Shown: piece after piece, positions 1 through 7,745 of the stretch
How positions within the stretch are numbered: the first letter of the stretch is position 1
Layout of the letters: the number at the start of each line of letters is the position of its first letter
Assembly (NCBI RefSeq): GCF_016482785.1
Contig: NZ_JAEMXM010000006.1
Coordinates: forward strand, 258,575 to 297,638
Reading direction: 5' to 3'
Origin: Paenibacillus alkalitolerans
Lineage (GTDB): Bacteria > Bacillota > Bacilli > Paenibacillales > YIM-B00363
DNA: 39,064 nucleotides
Notes under the pieces: model-generated
The model's input: only the letters and a program-made list of their open reading frames with translations
Databases searched by the model: none
What the model was told of the DNA's origin: nothing
Made by a program: the position numbers and the translations under genes

Positions 1-97
1 CCTCGGTTTAGTGAAGTCCTTATTTCTATATCCCTCCGTAACCTGTCAAGGCACTCCCCTGCTCAAAAGATGGGCGATTAACCATTCGCGAACAGAG

Positions 98-127
98 GGC
101 AGCCGGTACAGGATGGCCGCCTTTTTT
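98..127 (+). terminator. Terminator-like hairpin with T-run
   Basis: GGCAGCC (98-104) and GGCCGCC (115-121) form a 7-bp stem with one mismatch, followed directly by six T residues. It would end a plus-strand transcript entering from the left. The stem resembles the GGCTGCC cores of the repeat elements further right, but clear left and right ends were not seen here, so it is not counted as a member. Confidence 0.5.
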
Positions 128-184
128 ATATTCAATAACCCCATATCAACTGATGTCATTTACAGTTTGACCATAAGATATACA

Positions 185-1090
185 TTAGTGAATAAAGATT
201 GCCCTCAGGTGCTTTATATCTTGTATAGGTGAAAAACCAAACATTCGGGAATATTCACGGCTGAATTGCGACGGACTTTCATAACCTACCCGGAATGCGA
301 CATCCGCGGCATCCGTTGACTCGGATAATAACAGACGCCGTGCTTCCTGCAGTCTCAGTTGTTTTTGGAACTGAATAGGGCTCATAGCGGTTACCTCTTT
401 AAAGTGCCTATGAAGCGAAGAAACACTAATATTCGCTATTTCCGCAAGCTCCTCAATCCGAAAAGACCTATCATAGTTATTCATGATATGTTCGATAACG
501 TCTCTAATTCGTTTGGTACTGCTTCCTTCTATTGCAATTTGTTCCAGCACAACACCATGCTGCCCTTGCAGAACCCTATAGAGAATTTCCTTCGTGAAGA
601 GAGGAGCAAGTACCGGGATATCCTTAGGATTGTCTAGCAAACGAGCTAACCTGTTTACCGCATCCAACAAAGATAATTCCATCCGGCTGACAAACATTCC
701 TCGCTTAGCGTTTTCTTTCGGGCCAACTCGAATTTCAGAATCGCTTAAAATCTCTAAGATTTGACTCGTGGTAAATTCAAGTTTGAGAGACAAATACGGA
801 ACTTGGGAAGAGGCTTCCATGACTTGGCCGGTAACCGGCAAGTCAACGGATGCGACAAGGTAATCGGCAGGACCGTATCTAAAGCGCTCCTGTGCCAGCA
901 ATACCTCCTTCACACCCTGAACGACAATGCAAAAGGAAGGATTGTAAACTCCAAAATTTGATCCAGTAACATTAGATCGACGAGTGAAAAATAAAGACGG
1001 AATAGCAGTCGCGTGAACACCGTCCCGGCCTGAATAACGCTCAATGAGTTTGGCAAGCTCCTCCTGCTGTTTATATATTCGTTCAGACAT
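185..1090 (-). CDS. AraC-family transcriptional regulator
   Basis: A 301-residue protein with an N-terminal AraC-type sensing domain (roughly residues 20-180) and a C-terminal double helix-turn-helix of the AraC/XylS type. The second helix-turn-helix shows the family pattern 'DVAFRVGYESPSQFSREYSRMFGFSP'-like, with the conserved GYxSxSQFSREYxRxFGxSP spacing. The start is supported by GGAGG about 7 bases upstream of the ATG. It is divergent from the dehydrogenase at 1278, about 190 bp away, an arrangement common for AraC regulators that control an adjacent oxidoreductase. Which ligand it senses cannot be read from the sequence. Confidence 0.9.
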   Translation of the reverse strand: MSERIYKQQEELAKLIERYSGRDGVHATAIPSLFFTRRSNVTGSNFGVYNPSFCIVVQGVKEVLLAQERFRYGPADYLVASVDLPVTGQVMEASSQVPYLSLKLEFTTSQILEILSDSEIRVGPKENAKRGMFVSRMELSLLDAVNRLARLLDNPKDIPVLAPLFTKEILYRVLQGQHGVVLEQIAIEGSSTKRIRDVIEHIMNNYDRSFRIEELAEIANISVSSLHRHFKEVTAMSPIQFQKQLRLQEARRLLLSESTDAADVAFRVGYESPSQFSREYSRMFGFSPIQDIKHLRAIFIH

Positions 1091-1277
1091 AAGATCCTCC
1101 TTGTTCCTCCATCCTTGACAGTTCCATCATATTTCATATTCGAACGTAACGTAAATGGCTGTGAGAGGATTAGGCAATCATTTGAGAAGAATGAGATAAC
1201 GGTCGCCTTTTCATTTGTTGCATAATAAGGATGCCGAATTAAGGGGTCAGTATGCCAAGTTAAAGGGGAAGATTAAT

Positions 1278-2075
1278 ATGGATACACAGGGGAAATATAC
1301 AGTTATTACCGGAGCAAGCTCTGGTATAGGTTACGCGACAGCCAAGGCTTTCGCAAAACGTAAGAAAAATATCATACTTGTTGCTCGCCGTGAAAACAAT
1401 CTGAACGAACTGAAAAGAGAAATCTTGCAGGAAATTCCTGAGCTGGATATTGTGATAAAAGCAGTCGATGTATCCGTCAGTCAAAACGCCCATCAACTCT
1501 ATCGAGAGTTAAATCCGTATCAAATCGAAACATGGATTAATAATGCAGGTGTCGGTAGCTATGACAGTGTGTCCGGTCAAGACTTGGAAAAGATTGAAAC
1601 AATGCTGCGCCTAAACGTGGAAGCCCTAACTATCTTTTCGTCCTTGTATGTACGTGATTATAGAGACGTGGATGGTGCACAATTAATCAATATTTCTTCA
1701 GCCGGTGGATACACAATCGTGCCAACGGCCGTTACCTACTGTGCTTCCAAGTTTTTTGTCAGTGCATTTACCGAGGGATTGGCCCATGAACTGAAAGCCG
1801 CCAATGCAAAATTGCAAGCTAAAGTTTTGGCACCAGCGGCAACCAAAAGCGAATTTGGAAAAGTGGCAAACAATACGAGCGAGTATGACTATGACAAAAT
1901 TTTTAGTACTTACCACACAAGCGATGAAATGGCCAATTTTCTCTTGCAGCTTTATGATAGCAACATGACTGTTGGTAGAGTTGACAGAGAAGCCTTTGAA
2001 TTCAAACTTAGTGAACCACTTTTTGCTTATGCAGGCAATTCTAAGAATAACCAAAAAGTCCAACTGAAAGATTAA
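1278..2075 (+). CDS. Short-chain dehydrogenase/reductase (SDR)
   Basis: A 265-residue classical SDR. Visible motifs are the nucleotide-binding TGASSGIG (residues 11-18), NNAG (88-91), a serine pair near 140, and YCASK with catalytic Tyr154 and Lys158. The open frame extends upstream to 1215, but the ATG at 1278 has AAGGGGAA eight bases ahead and places the Rossmann motif at the usual distance from the N terminus. The substrate is unknown. It is transcribed divergently from the AraC regulator, which probably controls it (inference from layout). Confidence 0.9.
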   Translation: MDTQGKYTVITGASSGIGYATAKAFAKRKKNIILVARRENNLNELKREILQEIPELDIVIKAVDVSVSQNAHQLYRELNPYQIETWINNAGVGSYDSVSGQDLEKIETMLRLNVEALTIFSSLYVRDYRDVDGAQLINISSAGGYTIVPTAVTYCASKFFVSAFTEGLAHELKAANAKLQAKVLAPAATKSEFGKVANNTSEYDYDKIFSTYHTSDEMANFLLQLYDSNMTVGRVDREAFEFKLSEPLFAYAGNSKNNQKVQLKD

Positions 2076-2109
2076 CACAGCACAATTTTAAAGTGGTGGA
2101 GCAGCTGAA

Positions 2110-2542
2110 TCACAACAGATGTACGTTGGGTAACAAACGCTGCCCCATCTGGGTTGAAGCGCCATGTTTTGACCTCCATTTATAGTAATCATGAAATCTG
2201 ATGTCAGCGATTTTACCGGCCTCCACAAAACCTATGTTTTTGTAGATCTTATTTGAATCCGGATTTTTTAAATCTGCATATAACTTTGGAACCAAGCCAT
2301 TTTGGCCTAATATCAAACATAATTCAGCTACTAATGCACTTGCATACCCCTTCTTACGTAAAAATGGTGAGGTAAATGTTAGCAAGAGCTATTTGGATTA
2401 CACCCTCGTCGCTAAAACTTTTTCGGTGTTCGTACTCAACCTCAAATACATTAAACAAAGTAATTCCTCCTTCGCTTAAAACAATCCTTTTAGCGAACAC
2501 AAAAAAGCCACCTTCCGACATTACGGGATAGGAGGCAGGCAT
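2110..2542 (-). pseudogene. Decayed GNAT N-acetyltransferase
   Basis: Two overlapping minus-strand frames together resemble one GNAT enzyme. The 5' piece (about 2354-2542) carries a segment with 'SEGGFF'. The 3' piece (2110 to about 2382) carries the acetyl-CoA loop FLRKKGYASALV and the later NPDSNKIYKNIGF motif typical of this family. The two are out of frame with each other, and an in-frame TAG sits just upstream of the 3' piece, so no intact enzyme can be made. The extreme 5' end is also missing. Family assignment is fairly secure; the former substrate is unknown. Confidence 0.7.
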
Positions 2543-2782
2543 GCACGAACAAAGAGCTACATTACTTTATCAAAAAGCAACGCTCCCCTTGCCAATATTA
2601 AAAAAGCCCACACTAATCCTATCCAGAAAAATCGGCTAAACGAATTTTCATTAAAGATAGGATTAGTTTATCATTGGCTCTGGTCGCACAATATAGGTCA
2701 TTTAATATGGATCGTTGGAGTAATTTCATCTTTTCCGAATTATGGTAGATTTAAAGAAAATCGTCCACTGGAGGGAAATGAG
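2543..2782. other. Intergenic region, no gene recognised
   Basis: AT-rich sequence between a GNAT remnant and a secreted-protein gene. It contains the 12-bp inverted repeat listed separately. Its loop includes ATCGGCTAAAC, which also occurs at the left edge of the repeat element at 4918. The end of the region holds the GGAGGG ribosome-binding site of the next gene. Confidence 0.5.
2612..2667. repeat. 12-bp perfect inverted repeat
   Basis: ACTAATCCTATC (2612-2623) is exactly complementary to GATAGGATTAGT (2656-2667), with a 32-base spacer. There is no following T-run on either strand. It lies upstream of the secreted-protein gene at 2783, so it could be an operator, an RNA hairpin, or a relic of a small mobile repeat. 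The pairing is seen; the role is not known. Confidence 0.55.
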
Positions 2783-3985
2783 ATGAGACGACGGTTTATG
2801 CTTTTGGTTTGTGGATTTTTGCTGCTGACGGTGCTTCTGCCCTTTCAAGCAGCCGCCGCCGAGTCCGGTTCCGAAACGCTGCTTTACCGGTTTAACGGAA
2901 CCATTCTCGACTTTGACCAAAATCGTATTTTGTGGAAACAAACCGGCGATAAGGTGCTCTGGCTGTACAATCGAAAGGATGGAAGCCAAGCGAAGGTTCA
3001 CGATGCCACCGGGTCCGATTATATTATAGGTTGGTCGACAGCGCTTGAAAGTTATTATGGACGGCAGACGCTACCAGCGAAGTTATCCGCTGAAGGCGTT
3101 GTTTATACCTTATGGTCGACAAACGGATCCGGAGATTTCATTACGTACTATTGGAAGGACGGTGCGGTTCGACAGATTGGGGAGAAGCAGCAGTTTCTGA
3201 ACGAAGTAAAAGGGAATTTTGCGGTATTAAGGAGCAACGTTGTGGATTTAACTACGGGAGAGTACCGTTCATTGCCGAATTCTAATTTTGAAAATGGCAG
3301 GAACCGCTTTGATCTGTCAGCCGACGGAATGGTGGTTTATACGTCCCAAACTAATCAATCGAACCTCTACAAGTCGCTTCCGGACGGTACGTTAACGACG
3401 TATGTGCCGCCTTCACCCAACTACTACACATACTCCGGGGCTTTGACGGACGGAAAAAACATCATCTATAAGGTACTCATGTTGTATAACGGAGGTTACA
3501 AGTGGTCGCTCCGTGTTCGCAGCGCCGATGACAAGGTTACCACATTAGCGATAAATCCTTTTTATTCTGACTTTTTTTCCGACCCAAGAGCAACCTATCA
3601 GATCAACAACGGATGGATTGCTTATCAGGAGTATAATTTAGAAAAAGATAATTGGACCTTGTATCTCCGATCGCCGAAAGGCGAAACCAAACCAATTTTC
3701 GAAACCCCAGAGAATACGTGGAAACAGTCGTGGTATAACAGAGATGGTCTCGCTATCAACCAGTTGGGCGCGGACGGCTCTTTGGTATACACGGTGTCCT
3801 CGGGAAGCTACACTAACACCAAGACGTATCTTTATTCCGCTCAAGTGAATAAACATGTGCCTGTATCCGGTTCGGGGAAGTTTGAATACCGGGAGCATGT
3901 CTTCAGCGGTCCGGAAGGCGGAGAATATCAGTATGGCGCCTGGTTCCGGATTGAAGGCGGTTCATTGTACGCGATTCGAATCTAA
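2783..3985 (+). CDS. Secreted protein, possible beta-propeller fold
   Basis: A 400-residue protein with a clear Sec signal peptide: basic MRRR, a hydrophobic core (about residues 5-19) and an AAAAES cleavage region near 24-27. The mature part has repeated short segments with D-G and W/Y-rich beta-strand character (for example SADGMVVYTS and GADGSLVYTVS), as in TolB/WD-like propellers. No catalytic motif was recognised. GGAGGG lies about 8 bases before the ATG. The gene stands alone and ends at the strong terminator at 4023. Probably exported to the wall or medium. Confidence 0.8.
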   Translation: MRRRFMLLVCGFLLLTVLLPFQAAAAESGSETLLYRFNGTILDFDQNRILWKQTGDKVLWLYNRKDGSQAKVHDATGSDYIIGWSTALESYYGRQTLPAKLSAEGVVYTLWSTNGSGDFITYYWKDGAVRQIGEKQQFLNEVKGNFAVLRSNVVDLTTGEYRSLPNSNFENGRNRFDLSADGMVVYTSQTNQSNLYKSLPDGTLTTYVPPSPNYYTYSGALTDGKNIIYKVLMLYNGGYKWSLRVRSADDKVTTLAINPFYSDFFSDPRATYQINNGWIAYQEYNLEKDNWTLYLRSPKGETKPIFETPENTWKQSWYNRDGLAINQLGADGSLVYTVSSGSYTNTKTYLYSAQVNKHVPVSGSGKFEYREHVFSGPEGGEYQYGAWFRIEGGSLYAIRI

Positions 3986-4022
3986 GCTGAAGAGTATCTT
4001 AACAGAAGAACGCAGAAAAGAC

Positions 4023-4062
4023 GAAATATCCCGTGTACTCCTCTCACGGGATATTTCTTTTT
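4023..4062 (+). terminator. Rho-independent terminator
   Basis: GAAATATCCCGTG (4023-4035) pairs perfectly with CACGGGATATTTC (4045-4057) and is followed by TTTTT. It lies 38 bases after the secreted-protein gene. Confidence 0.9.
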
Positions 4063-4063
4063 G

Positions 4064-4274
4064 TCATTGAAGGTTTAATAGGGTATGTTCCATTTGAGTA
4101 AGGCAGGACGATTCGTAGCCCTCGTCTATAGCCGAATGATCTATAGATTTCTTTTCTGTTTGACTCATCTCAAGTACAGTTGAGCACTTCCACCGAATTC
4201 TGTTGAATAGCCGTATTAGTACATAAAGCTGGGAGACTATGATTAAGCTAATCTGCCCGTTCAATCTACACTTG
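4064..4274. other. Intergenic region with doubtful 66-codon frame
   Basis: A minus-strand frame of 66 codons crosses this stretch but has no recognisable family and no convincing ribosome-binding site. Its N terminus is translated from the half-repeat at 4243-4266, which argues that it is either a gene fragment or chance. No other gene was seen. Confidence 0.4.
4243..4266 (+). repeat. Half-copy of the array repeat (left end only)
   Basis: TTAAGCTAATCTGCCCGTTC matches the left-end pattern of the array element, but no hairpin core or right end follows. It lies directly downstream of the phosphatase stop codon, which ends 9-12 bases away. It could be a deletion product of a full element. Confidence 0.55.
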
Positions 4275-4850
4275 TTAAAGATGTTTGGTGCAGTTATACA
4301 ACTGACATTCCCACTTATTATTGTTGTGAGTAAGAATTGTTATAGAGGTGTTATCAATATACGTTTTTTTGAAGCTCTGCGGTAATAGATGTTGTAATGA
4401 CAAACCAATCAATGCTCCATGACTTACAATTAAAATTCTTCTATCAGTATGTTCTACGACCAGTTCTTCGAGAAAATTTAGTCCACGCTTAGCGACCATT
4501 TGAAAATCTTCCATACCAAGGTTTTGTTCACGCCATTTTACTCCCCAACGAGCGATGCGTTCTTCCTCGGTTGTGCCCTCAGTCAGTCCGCAGTTGATTT
4601 CTCTAATTCGTTCATCAGTGATTACTGAGGCTGCTCCTAGAGAGTTCCGAATTAATTCAGCCGTTTGCTTTGCTCTTGTTAAATTACTGGAGAAAATAAT
4701 GTCCCATTCTTCTCCAGAAAGTCTATAAGCCAATGCCGTGGCTTGCTTTATACCTTCTTCGTTTAGAGGTATGTCGGATATACCTTGAGCTTTACCAAGA
4801 TTATTCCAATCGGTGACCCCATGCCTGATAAGCCCTATTGTGGTTGCCAT
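4275..4850 (-). CDS. Histidine phosphatase family protein
   Basis: A 191-residue member of the phosphoglycerate-mutase-like histidine phosphatase superfamily. The phosphohistidine motif LIRHG is at residues 7-11 (nucleophile His10), with Arg59 in the FSSNLTRAKQT segment, Glu84, and the second histidine in VSHGA (His144). All four pocket residues are present, so the enzyme should be active, perhaps like the GpmB/CobC/YhfR group of small-molecule phosphatases. AGGAGG lies about 6 bases before the ATG. It is the first intact cargo gene of the repeat-punctuated array: a half-element lies at its 3' end and a full element about 70 bp upstream of it. Confidence 0.9.
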   Translation of the reverse strand: MATTIGLIRHGVTDWNNLGKAQGISDIPLNEEGIKQATALAYRLSGEEWDIIFSSNLTRAKQTAELIRNSLGAASVITDERIREINCGLTEGTTEEERIARWGVKWREQNLGMEDFQMVAKRGLNFLEELVVEHTDRRILIVSHGALIGLSLQHLLPQSFKKTYIDNTSITILTHNNNKWECQLYNCTKHL

Positions 4851-4917
4851 TCCTGCCTCCTCAACAAATTCGTTGTCTTGCCTATTTCATACTTGTTCTA
4901 ATAATACCAAAAATATC

Positions 4918-4999
4918 GGCTAAACCGCCCGTTACTTCAATAAAACAAAGGAACTGCGGTAAAGCAGCTCCTGTACAAACGTCTCCCGTTAGTTTAACC
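4918..4999 (+). repeat. Array repeat element, full copy
   Basis: The left end is GGCTAAACCGCCCGTTAC and the right end is GTCTCCCGTTAGTTTAACC. The outermost GGCTAAACC (4918-4926) and AGTTTAACC (4991-4999) are imperfect inverted repeats. The central hairpin is AGGAACTGC (4949-4957) against GCAGCTCCT (4964-4972), with one mismatch. It lies between the phosphatase gene and the 3' end of the RDD fragment. Confidence 0.75.
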
Positions 5000-5008
5000 T
5001 ACAATGTG

Positions 5009-5233
5009 TTAGAGCCTTTCATGCACGACTTCGGTCCCGGCGATAAAATCATGAAGTGACCGTTTGTCCTCGCGGGCTCCCACCATCGTCGCGCTTACAA
5101 TAACGGCAATGCCGAGTGTAATCCCATATATTAGGCCGGTCACCACATTTCGCAGCAGCATCGTTCCCAGACTCGGCGGTCGTCCATCGCTAACTTTCAC
5201 GATCCGAATTACAATGGGTGGAACACCGCATTT
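5009..5233 (-). pseudogene. 3' fragment of an RDD-family membrane protein
   Basis: The last ~75 codons read IRIVKVSDGRPPSLGT, then a hydrophobic helix, then DKRSLHDFIAGTEVV. This is the C-terminal half of the RDD domain, including its final DKR-LHD-AGT motif. The N-terminal half (with the first two membrane helices) is absent, and no ribosome-binding site precedes the remaining frame. The stop codon lies 10 bases from the repeat element at 4918-4999, so the 3' end keeps cassette-like spacing while the 5' end has been lost. Confidence 0.7.
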
Positions 5234-5374
5234 AATTGGTTGCGTATTTTTTTTATTAATCCGCTTGAAGTCTTGCCGTTATTTAGTATCCTTTTAATAA
5301 TTAACGCTTTACTAGTAAGTGTTTGTTACTATTTAGGCGATGGGGGATTGGATTAACATCAAATTACTTATCGA

Positions 5375-5397
5375 GTTAATCTGCCCAATAGCTTAAT
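5375..5397 (+). repeat. Half-copy of the array repeat (left end only)
   Basis: GTTAATCTGCCCAATAGCTT matches the left-end pattern (TTAAACTGCCCGTTAGCTTA). No hairpin or right end follows; instead the sequence runs straight into the truncated GNAT at 5393. A 10-bp palindrome TTACTAGTAA lies about 65 bp to the left. Confidence 0.55.
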
Positions 5398-5568
5398 GTG
5401 CAATTTTTTCATCGCAGATTAGGTCCACCATGCAAATATCCGACAATTCCTAAGCATGTGTTTTACTAAAATACTTCCTATACCTTGTTTTTGATGGGTG
5501 GGTAAAACCTCTAACAGGAGAATATAAGCTGACAAAACTCCGTCGCTAATTGCTGTAATAAATGTATG
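5393..5568 (-). pseudogene. Fragment of a GNAT N-acetyltransferase
   Basis: Translation of the minus strand gives AYILLEVLPTHQKQGIGSILV, containing the acetyl-CoA-binding QxxGIG loop of GNAT enzymes. After CRIFAWW the frame must shift by one base to continue as DICMVDLICDEKIAH, which matches the conserved DL-CD segment of such enzymes. The stop (5393-5395) lies inside the half-repeat at 5375-5397, so the C terminus has been replaced by repeat sequence. The 5' half of the gene is missing. It is a non-functional remnant. Confidence 0.7.
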
Positions 5569-5571
5569 GGA

Positions 5572-5714
5572 AAAATAAAGTACTAGACTGGAATGCTTGA
5601 TATGGCGTAAGTTTTATGAGGAAAAATCGTCTGTCCGTGCAAAATAAGTATTAGACTGGCCCCAAAGTTCAAACAGCCGCTGACCAAGACTTGAAAAATA
5701 AAGTCTTAGACTGC
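5572..5714 (+). repeat. Three direct repeats with AGTNNTAGACTG core
   Basis: AAAATAAAGTACTAGACTGG (5572-5591), AAAATAAGTATTAGACTGG (5641-5659) and AAAATAAAGTCTTAGACTGC (5695-5714) are near-identical. The spacing is uneven (about 69 and 54 bases). The third copy contains the palindrome AGTCTTAGACT and is built into the hairpin of the repeat element at 5659-5748. Confidence 0.6.
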
Positions 5715-5748
5715 GGCTGCTTTATTGAGCTAACGTACCCGTCCCAAT
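5659..5748 (+). repeat. Array repeat element, divergent copy
   Basis: The core is a two-part hairpin: CAGCCGC (5674-5680) pairs with GCGGCTG (5714-5720), and AAGACTT (5686-5692) pairs with AAGTCTT (5702-5708). It is followed by TTTATTGAGCTAACGTACCC, close to the right arm of other copies (TTTATTGAGCTC...CCGTTAG). The left arm CCCCAAAGTTCAA is degenerate. Confidence 0.6.
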
Positions 5749-5808
5749 GATGTAAATGTTCATCAACCTTAAAAGGAGACTTGGAAAGCTTTTATCTTAG
5801 TTTCATGA

Positions 5809-6573
5809 TTAGGAGATGTACTTATTCACCAGCTTAAAACCTAGACTCTCCGCAATGGCTTTGGAACCGGAATTGGATGAGACGCACAGCCATTCAATTT
5901 GGTTATAACCTTTTTCAAAGCAGCGCTGGACTACTGCTGAAACGACCTTCTTAGCAAATCCCATTTTCCTGTATTTAGGATCAGTATGGATTCCTATAGC
6001 AATCCTGTCCTCTGCGCAACAGTCACTTAATGACCAACTGACAATGCAATCATCATTACGAATATAGCAACCGCAACCTGATGAATCAAATCTCTCTTCG
6101 CTTCCCCATGCCTCTGCCCAATCTTGAATCCTGTTCGCATTGCTGTAGTTTCTGTGCTTCAGCTCCTTTAGATTGACAGATTCCAAAATATATCCCTCAG
6201 GAAGAGAGGATTCCGCTTTAACGAAATCCCCGTTGGTAAGGGTATACTTATATCTTGTATACTCTCTGATGAACCGGTTAGGATGAATATCCGCTATCTT
6301 CTCTCTCCACTCATCTGTATCGGGGGTTACACTATCCCAAAAATCCAACATCCTCGAAATTTTCTTGTTAAAATCCTCATCGGCGGTACTGCCTGCCATA
6401 GTTTTGTTTCACTGGTTTCAATAAGTACAGCATCCGGGTGTTTCTCTGAATTGACCATTACCTTTCCCAACATTTCCCCGTCTAGAACCGAAAACACTGA
6501 GAGCTCGTTCTGACTTTTAACAAGATGTCTTACCTTCCCATATTCATCTTTTTTTAGAACAATCAGACTTCAT
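5809..6573 (-). pseudogene. Frameshifted GNAT N-acetyltransferase
   Basis: The 3' frame (5809-6399) gives 196 residues with a GNAT domain, including the acetyl-CoA loop DPKYRKMGFAKKVV and the C-terminal NSGSKAIAESLGFK motif. Upstream, another frame without stops encodes 58 more residues (IVLKKDEYGK to SETKLW) that join it naturally near 6390-6400, so a frameshift separates the halves. A second one-base shift near 6560 separates this from ATGAAGTC, which has AGGAGG just before it. A restored protein would be about 255 residues. Unless the shifts are sequencing errors, only a truncated product could be made. Confidence 0.75.
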
Positions 6574-6687
6574 TCCTCCTGTTTATTCTCATATTCAGAT
6601 AAATCAAAAATCAACCTTACTTTATTATGACATTACCAATATATTACTCGATTATGTAGTTAGATAGCTGGTTATAAATAACTATTA

Positions 6688-6775
6688 TTAAACTATCCTG
6701 CCAGTTAGCTGAGCAGGCGTGCCGATCATCCGGCAGCCTGTCGTGATGGAATTATCGTTCTCCGTTAGTTACATG
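6688..6775 (+). repeat. Array repeat element, full copy
   Basis: The left end is TTAAACTATCCTGCCAGTTAGC and the right end CGTTCTCCGTTAGTTACATG. The core pairs CAGGCGTGCCG (6714-6724) with CGGCAGCCTG (6731-6740): ten pairs with one bulged G on the left arm. It lies between the GNAT pseudogene and the methyltransferase terminator. Confidence 0.75.
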
Positions 6776-6784
6776 TCATTGCGT

Positions 6785-6815
6785 GAAAAAAAGACCACCC
6801 TTTAACGAGTGGTCT
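6785..6815 (-). terminator. Rho-independent terminator of the methyltransferase gene
   Basis: On the minus strand, AGACCAC and GTGGTCT (6792-6798 and 6809-6815) form the stem and are followed by seven T residues. It begins 8 bases after the methyltransferase stop. Confidence 0.85.
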
Positions 6816-6823
6816 CTATGCAG

Positions 6824-7540
6824 TTATACTCGTTTTTCCCCGACGAGCAGACCCAAAGAGATCCATCGTCCATTATCAAGCGTAATCAATTCTTGCTCAG
6901 CTTCAGAAATACGCCTTAGGTCGCGGTAATTCAACCACCACTGATAGGCTTCGTCGAAATAATAACTCTCCGTAACGAGTAAGCCTTGACTGGCGAACAA
7001 ATTGCAGTTCCAATCCAAGGTTTTAAAGCACGCCTGAAATCCCATACTGAATTCGGTGTCAAGCTTGACCAACTCATCAGGCATTGGGACTGGCTGGCAC
7101 ATCGGTTCAGCAATTCCGATTCTGGAGCCTGGTTTAGCTACCCGAATCATTTCAGATAACGCTAACGGGCGTTGATCCCCGATCATCTCAAACGATCCAA
7201 TACTGATGACGGCATCAAATGTATTATCAGCAAAAGGCATTGACTGCGCCTCTATTTTAAGCTGCAACACTTGGTTTTCCACGTCTTGCTCCGCTGCATA
7301 CGCTTGGATTTCGTTGTTCCCGTTTTCGGCCCACGGTTCAAGAGTAACTACCGACACATTCCAATGCTTGGAAATTGTTGTAGCAATATGGCCTAAACCA
7401 CCGCCAACCTCAAGGACTCGCATACCGGGTCTAATATTTACAGCTTTGACCAATGGGAAAGCCATGTCGAATGAAGCAGGTCCCCAAGCTTTTAGAGGAT
7501 CCAATTTCAAGAATGGATTTTCTTGCAATACTTGATTCAA
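6824..7540 (-). CDS. Class I SAM-dependent methyltransferase
   Basis: A 238-residue protein with the Rossmann-type SAM site: motif I RVLEVGGGLGHIA (residues 41-53), an acidic VVTLEPW strand end, and PFADNTFDAVISIGSFEMIGD, the motif II/III region of the UbiE/Methyltransf_11 group. The substrate is unknown. It begins with TTG, preceded by AAAAGGGGC about ten bases upstream. That ribosome-binding site can be hidden by pairing with an upstream GCCCCT, and a 22-codon frame with its own GGGG site lies just ahead (see separate entries). It has its own terminator and is bounded by repeat elements on both sides. Confidence 0.88.
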   Translation of the reverse strand: MNQVLQENPFLKLDPLKAWGPASFDMAFPLVKAVNIRPGMRVLEVGGGLGHIATTISKHWNVSVVTLEPWAENGNNEIQAYAAEQDVENQVLQLKIEAQSMPFADNTFDAVISIGSFEMIGDQRPLALSEMIRVAKPGSRIGIAEPMCQPVPMPDELVKLDTEFSMGFQACFKTLDWNCNLFASQGLLVTESYYFDEAYQWWLNYRDLRRISEAEQELITLDNGRWISLGLLVGEKRV

Positions 7541-7546
7541 TGTATT

Positions 7547-7607
7547 TTGCCCCTTTTCTTATGTGAGGGGCTTCGCGTGTTTATCGGGCCAGTAACGCCA
7601 TCCCCTC
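7547..7607 (-). promoter_or_regulatory. Possible translational attenuator of the methyltransferase
   Basis: In the minus-strand leader three short segments can pair in exclusive ways. GAGGGG (7602-7607, inside the leader frame) can pair with CCCCTC (7565-7570). The overlapping GCCCCT (7566-7571) can instead pair with AGGGGC (7549-7554), which is the ribosome-binding site of the methyltransferase. A ribosome on the leader frame would change which pair forms. The complementarity is seen; regulation is inferred by analogy with leader-peptide control of resistance genes. Confidence 0.4.
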
Positions 7608-7649
7608 AAAATTGTGCCCGAACATATTTACCTCAATCATTCTTTTCAT
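7581..7649 (-). CDS. Candidate leader peptide, 22 codons
   Basis: ATG at 7647-7649 follows AAAGGGGCGG by about 8 bases and opens a frame beginning MKRMIEVNMFGHN and ending ALLAR, with TAA 40 bases before the methyltransferase start. An in-frame ATG 18 bases earlier could give 28 residues but has a weak site. The same GGGGC ribosome-binding core is used by the methyltransferase itself. It could be a regulatory leader or the relic of a truncated gene; no homologue is recognised. Confidence 0.35.
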   Translation of the reverse strand: MKRMIEVNMFGHNFEGMALLAR

Positions 7650-7745
7650 TGACACCGCCCCTTTCATCCTACACGAAAAGCTATTCGACATATTGTCATT
7701 AACTTCCTTCAGCTGTGTATGTCAAATACTAACCTGGAAGTGGTG
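7650..7745. other. Short leader/promoter region
   Basis: Between the candidate leader peptide and the repeat at 7746. No gene is seen. It probably contains the minus-strand promoter of the methyltransferase, but no -10/-35 pair stands out. Confidence 0.4.

Noticed and set aside
4064-4264. 66-codon minus-strand frame
   Set aside because: No family resemblance or ribosome-binding site; its start is translated from a half-repeat.
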